DNA of 64,000 bases from Cyclobacteriaceae bacterium (GTDB lineage: Bacteria; Bacteroidota; Bacteroidia; Cytophagales; Cyclobacteriaceae): assembly GCA_030584025.1 (NCBI GenBank), contig CP129487.1:2604001-2668000 (forward strand). The letters are read 5' to 3'. The position numbers and the translations under genes are program-made. Positions 60,130 to 64,000 of this stretch are shown in pieces (position 1 is the first letter of the stretch; each line of letters starts with the position of its first letter). The notes beneath the pieces are model-generated. The model saw nothing but the letters and a program-made list of their open reading frames with translations. It made no database searches and was not told where the DNA came from.

Positions 60130-61065
60130 CTACTTTTTAGGAGCAAAGTGATCACGTGTTCTGAGGATTCCCTCCAGAAGTCTGCGGTCGAACCAGGCCA
60201 GCTGGGTGCTGTCAGTTATGCCCAGGATTTTGGATGGCTCACGCGGATCGGGGTACAAGCTGAGCACGAATGACCGGTTGGCTACATCGCGCAACGAAAT
60301 GGTCATCGTAGGCGAAGCAGAGCCAAGACTGTCGAGTATAGCTTTATTTGAAATGTATGAATCAACCATTAAAAATGACACAGCATCCAGGTAGTCGTTT
60401 AAGCGTGTGGTATCCGTTTCCGGTAATTCGTCCACGCGAAAAAAGCCGTCTTTAAAACGCACATTAAAATTATCCGCAGGTGACCGTGGGAAGCTTGCAC
60501 TCAGGCTTTGAAAATTACGCCAGTTGATCTGGAAAGCGTGCTTGTCCTTCCAGCCATTTTTATCCAGTTCAAAAATCCCTGAAACATAAACCCGATAGCC
60601 CGGAATGGTCACCAGGTAAACGTCCTCATCGGGCTGAAAAAAATATGCCTGTGTTTTGCGCGCATTTCCTCCGGCCACAAAAGTCTTCAATACTTCTTCA
60701 CCCGCCAGCACTCGCACCTGAACAGCTTCCGCTTGCAGGTGTTGTTTAACCGAGTCCTGCAGTGCCTGAGCAAGTGGTCGTACCGGCTGCACCTGCTGAA
60801 GCGTTGCAAACAACACATCAATTAGGTTGCGATCAGCAATCTCATCATTCACCAGCCAACGCGTACCGTCAAACTTCAACACAACCTCATCGGATCCCCT
60901 CGTCAGCACCACCTGATCCACTTCATCCAATCGATCAATCTGGAACAACGCCTTATTCACTCCGGAGCGATCACGCTGCGAATACCAGTAATAACCAAGC
61001 GTGGCTACGCTAAGCACTAAAAGCGAGATCAATAAATTCCGGTTTCTATTTTCTGCTCCGCTCAT
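60130..61065 (-). CDS. DUF4340 protein in the gld cluster
   Basis: The protein has 311 residues. An N-terminal membrane helix (LLISLLVLSVATLGYYWYSQ, about 11-30) precedes the DUF4340 domain, with KALFQIDRLDEVDQVVLTRG and KFDGTRWLVNDEIADRNLIDVL. DUF4340 proteins often accompany GldG-like transport genes, as they do here: the start overlaps the gldG end by four bases. It is probably a periplasmic part of the ABC-type gliding machinery or a related transporter. The function of the domain is unknown. Confidence 0.85.
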   Translation of the reverse strand: MSGAENRNRNLLISLLVLSVATLGYYWYSQRDRSGVNKALFQIDRLDEVDQVVLTRGSDEVVLKFDGTRWLVNDEIADRNLIDVLFATLQQVQPVRPLAQALQDSVKQHLQAEAVQVRVLAGEEVLKTFVAGGNARKTQAYFFQPDEDVYLVTIPGYRVYVSGIFELDKNGWKDKHAFQINWRNFQSLSASFPRSPADNFNVRFKDGFFRVDELPETDTTRLNDYLDAVSFLMVDSYISNKAILDSLGSASPTMTISLRDVANRSFVLSLYPDPREPSKILGITDSTQLAWFDRRLLEGILRTRDHFAPKK

Positions 61066-62744
61066 GCCTTACTGTATTTTCTTCTTCTCAGGTATGCCGC
61101 AAGTATTCCGTACAAAATCAAACACACTACCGGCAAAACCAGATTAATTACCTGCCACTTCGTTTTCTCCACCCGAATTTTCTCTTTATCAAGCGGTCGG
61201 ATTTTTACTTCTTTTGAACGGGTCTTTATTAAGCCATTCTCATCAGCCAAATAGGCTACCGCATTCATTAAAAATTCTTCGTTGGCAAATGTGTAATTGG
61301 TAAACGGATCCAATCCAAGTTGCTGCGGATTGCCGGTGCGGGGATTTACATCGTTTCGGGCAATGTCTCCATCCGAAACCACAATTAGTTTTGTTTCCTC
61401 CCCATCTGCCCTGAAGCTTTCCTGGCTAATCCCTTCAGGCAAAAACCGATTTTTGTACAAGGATGTAAACTTTCCCTCCAGCAAATAAGCAACCGGAATA
61501 TTTCCAGACGAAAAAGATTCCGGTTTTACATTCCTTCTGATTTCATTGATGCTTGCCGGCACCGGTGCGTTTACACACCTCGAATACTCCGATGTAAAAG
61601 CCAATGGTGTTTTAGCAATACCAATTGCTTTAACGGTATCCAGGCTGCTGGCAAATTTCATCATCACGGCATCGAGGTTGCGGGTGATGGAATGATCAGC
61701 ATACCGGTTAATCAACGGAAAAAATGGCCAGTCCATCAGTTGCATTTGCGCCCTTGATCCTTGCTGGCCGGTAACAACCGGATATAATCCTGCGTTGCGA
61801 TCCTGAACCAAATCGGCATTAATGCGGATACCATATTTAAAGAGTAGATCATCCAGGCGCAATTCGTAAGGAAACGCAAAATAATCCTCACGTGAAGCGC
61901 TGTCCATGGAAGCCTCAAGTCTGTCAAGCAAAAACAACGCACGGCCACCATTCATTATGTACTGGTCGAGTTTGTACTTGTCATGCTCTGAAAAAGGTTG
62001 GGTGGGTTTTGCGATGATTAAGGCATCATAATCAGTTAGCGCTTGCTTGCGTTGCAGGTTCACCTTGTACACATCATAAACATCCAGCAATGCATTGTTA
62101 AAACTTGCGATAAACAAACTATCCAATTCGCCATGACCATGAATGAAGCCAATTCGCTTACGATCAACATTGGTGAGTTTGTAAATGGCATTAGCAAATT
62201 CATATTCAAGCCCTTCAATGGATTGATTGATTTCTTCTGCCGGTGTTCGTGCTTTGTTCCCCTTCAGCAAGGTTACGCCAACCTCTGCTCCACCATAAGC
62301 AATTACAGCTCCCGGAAAAATGAGTTTCTCAGAAGTTTGTCCGTCTTTCTGTTCTACCACACGCGTAGGCTGAACACCTTTTGACGCCAGATCCTGTATA
62401 AATTCATTGCGTGCCTGCTGACTCATGGCTGTGGTTGGATCTACAAAGGATATCTTCACCCGATTACCAGAGTATATTCTGAACTCATCCAGCACTTCAC
62501 GAATGGCATTACGCAGTCTTCTGAATTCAGCATTTAACTCACCTTCCAGGTAAACCTCCACATAAATGTCATCGGTAAGATCACGTAACAATTCCTGTGT
62601 TTGGGGTTTTATGGAATAGCGCTTCTCTTCGGTAAGATCAATCCGAAAAAAATTATCGGCAGCAATAAGATTAAGTAAAATCACCAACACCAAGCCATTG
62701 GCCAGTAAAAGAAAATCGCCTGTCTTTTTGCTTTTCATTACCAT
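61062..62744 (-). CDS. gldG: GldG, gliding-associated ABC transporter substrate-like component
   Basis: The protein has 560 residues. An N-terminal helix (about 10-28, FLLLANGLVLVILLNLIA) leads to a long periplasmic domain with RKRIGFIHGHGELD and GGRALFLLDRLEASM. A C-terminal helix (about 533-550) and a basic tail end it. In Flavobacterium, GldG with GldA and GldF is needed for gliding motility and acts as the substrate-binding-like part of an ABC transporter. It overlaps gldF by seven bases and the DUF4340 gene by four. Confidence 0.9.
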   Translation of the reverse strand: MVMKSKKTGDFLLLANGLVLVILLNLIAADNFFRIDLTEEKRYSIKPQTQELLRDLTDDIYVEVYLEGELNAEFRRLRNAIREVLDEFRIYSGNRVKISFVDPTTAMSQQARNEFIQDLASKGVQPTRVVEQKDGQTSEKLIFPGAVIAYGGAEVGVTLLKGNKARTPAEEINQSIEGLEYEFANAIYKLTNVDRKRIGFIHGHGELDSLFIASFNNALLDVYDVYKVNLQRKQALTDYDALIIAKPTQPFSEHDKYKLDQYIMNGGRALFLLDRLEASMDSASREDYFAFPYELRLDDLLFKYGIRINADLVQDRNAGLYPVVTGQQGSRAQMQLMDWPFFPLINRYADHSITRNLDAVMMKFASSLDTVKAIGIAKTPLAFTSEYSRCVNAPVPASINEIRRNVKPESFSSGNIPVAYLLEGKFTSLYKNRFLPEGISQESFRADGEETKLIVVSDGDIARNDVNPRTGNPQQLGLDPFTNYTFANEEFLMNAVAYLADENGLIKTRSKEVKIRPLDKEKIRVEKTKWQVINLVLPVVCLILYGILAAYLRRRKYSKA

Positions 62745-63466
62745 GACCGCGAACCGATTACCGTTTTGGTGAGCAACAAAAACATGAAAGCCACGCTGAA
62801 GAAATAAATCAAATCACGGCTATCGATCAGGCCTTTGCCAAGGGATTCGTAATGATATAAAATACCGAACTGCTTGATCACCAACACCCAGGAAGACCAG
62901 GTATTTAGTGCCGAGAGGGAATCAAACCCGGAAAACAGCAGGAAGCTTAAAAACGCAGCCACGATAAAGGCAACGATTTGATTGGGTGTAATGGAGGAAG
63001 CAAAAATTCCCACCGAGCAAAATACTCCACCGAGCAAAATCAACCCAATGTATGAACCGATCACACCGGAAGTATCTACATTGCCCACCGGATCGCCCAG
63101 TGCGCGAATAGAAAAATAATACACCAGCGTTGGCAGGATGGAGAATACAACCAATAAGAAAGAAGCAAAATATTTTCCCAGAATAATATCCCAATCAGAA
63201 AGCGGCCGCGTGAGCAGTAATTCCATCGTTCCACCACGCTTTTCTTCTGCAAAACTTTTCATGGTGATGGCCGGAATCAAAAAAATGTACACGTATGGTG
63301 CAAGCGAAAACAACGTATCCATATCGGCATAGCCATACTCCAGCACGGAAGTTTCCGGAAATACCCACATCAACAACCCGATGGCTGTGAGGAACACACC
63401 AATTACCATGTAGGCAATCAGTGAATTCAGAAATCCGTTAAACTCGCGCGATAATATACTGATCAT
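62738..63466 (-). CDS. gldF: GldF, gliding-associated ABC transporter permease
   Basis: The protein has 242 residues with about six hydrophobic helices. The cytoplasmic segment MKSFAEEKRGGTMELLLTRPLSDWDIILGKYFAS is the signature of the ABC-2 type permease family to which GldF belongs. It would be the membrane subunit paired with GldA. It overlaps gldG by seven bases downstream and gldA by four upstream, so the cluster is one operon. Confidence 0.92.
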   Translation of the reverse strand: MISILSREFNGFLNSLIAYMVIGVFLTAIGLLMWVFPETSVLEYGYADMDTLFSLAPYVYIFLIPAITMKSFAEEKRGGTMELLLTRPLSDWDIILGKYFASFLLVVFSILPTLVYYFSIRALGDPVGNVDTSGVIGSYIGLILLGGVFCSVGIFASSITPNQIVAFIVAAFLSFLLFSGFDSLSALNTWSSWVLVIKQFGILYHYESLGKGLIDSRDLIYFFSVAFMFLLLTKTVIGSRSW

Positions 63467-64000
63467 GTTTCCGTGTCAGGTAAAGTTAACAGTCTGAAAA
63501 CATGCTCAAGGGAATTTTCTTCCTGCTTGAGTCCGATTAACGAAACCGATTTCTCGGAAGCATATTTAAAAATTTCTGGACGCACATCTTTGGCTTGCTC
63601 AGCTATAATCCGAAAGGTGGTATCACTAATCACATCAACACTTGCCACACCTGTTAAGGCACGCAAGTCATCAACCGGCACAGTCCGATCGAATTCAACC
63701 TGAATTATTATGGAATCTGCGCCACCGCGCACCAGGTTCTGTAATAAATCATCAGCCACTACCCTACCCTTATTGATCACGATCACCCGATCGCACAGGG
63801 CTTGCACTTCCTGCATGATGTGCGTGGAGAAAACAACCGTTTTGTTTTTGCTCACTTCTTTGATGAGTCTTCTGATCTCCACCAACTGATTCGGATCAAG
63901 TCCGGTTGTGGGTTCATCCAGAATCAACACCTGTGGATCATGAATGAGCGCTTGTGCCAGACCAACACGTTGACGATAGCCTTTCGAGAGCATGTCAATT
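63463..64000 (-). CDS. gldA: GldA, gliding ABC transporter ATPase, cut by the window edge
   Basis: The C-terminal part of an ABC ATPase is visible. The signature LSKGYRQRVGLAQAL, Walker B VLILDEPTTGLDP, and the switch His in FSTHIMQEV are present. The Walker A region lies beyond 64000. The frame is open through the edge, with Ile-Asp before the internal Met at 63993, so the true start is outside the window. The gene order gldA-gldF-gldG fits the Bacteroidota gliding cluster, and the family identity follows from that order. Confidence 0.9.
   Translation of the reverse strand, partial: IDMLSKGYRQRVGLAQALIHDPQVLILDEPTTGLDPNQLVEIRRLIKEVSKNKTVVFSTHIMQEVQALCDRVIVINKGRVVADDLLQNLVRGGADSIIIQVEFDRTVPVDDLRALTGVASVDVISDTTFRIIAEQAKDVRPEIFKYASEKSVSLIGLKQEENSLEHVFRLLTLPDTET

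Noticed and set aside
1..64000. CRISPR array
   Set aside because: No array of regularly spaced short repeats with unique spacers was seen.

Overview
The window looks like a chromosomal segment of a Bacteroidota bacterium, most likely order Cytophagales. The evidence is an LpxC-FabZ fusion, gliding genes gldA/gldF/gldG, a PorX-type regulator of the type IX secretion system, DUF3822, DUF4296, DUF5916, DUF1573 and DUF6567 proteins, and several promoters with the Bacteroidota -7 motif TAnnTTTG. Genus and species cannot be read from the sequence.

Layout. 1-6600: the 5' end of a probable fumarylacetoacetase, an rRNA m5C methyltransferase, valS, then ald-tsaE-porX on the minus strand. 8200-13550: an HD hydrolase and the lipid A genes lpxD, lpxC/fabZ, lpxA, then an ABC ATPase. 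14200-19860: mutS2, and a short aerotolerance (Bat-like) operon. 19860-29170: metabolic and housekeeping genes (LysE exporter, GH3, PLP homeostasis, two Nudix enzymes, coaD, pyrE, a flavin amine oxidase). 29187-29810: a tandem array of a strongly structured repeat of about 250 bp. 30100-43960: tRNA-Cys, rpsA, a TolC/ABC pair, aldo/keto reductases, small enzymes, and a probable 42-residue membrane protein.

43960-52310 is an accessory island, visibly AT-richer. It holds single-gene units (Crp-type regulator, a pair of paralogous barrel-like proteins, HxlR/CPBP/cupin genes, an alpha/beta hydrolase), a broken hydrolase and a 5'-truncated DD35E transposase. Three copies of one hairpin family lie between these units. 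The stems differ in sequence but keep pairing, all share an ACA/AGA internal loop and a similar C/A-rich loop, and two copies sit in direct repeats of about 300 bp that bracket the hydrolase and transposase. This is the best candidate here for an undescribed element (attC-like site or structured RNA).

52300-64000 returns to core genes: a WYL regulator, tRNA-Gly, a GH16 glucanase, a DUF5916 protein, a phosphodiesterase, dnaN, and the gldA-gldF-gldG-DUF4340 cluster that runs off the right edge. Envelope functions dominate: lipid A synthesis, gliding and T9SS control, and many lipoproteins. Functions are assigned from motifs and family memory only, because no database search was possible.
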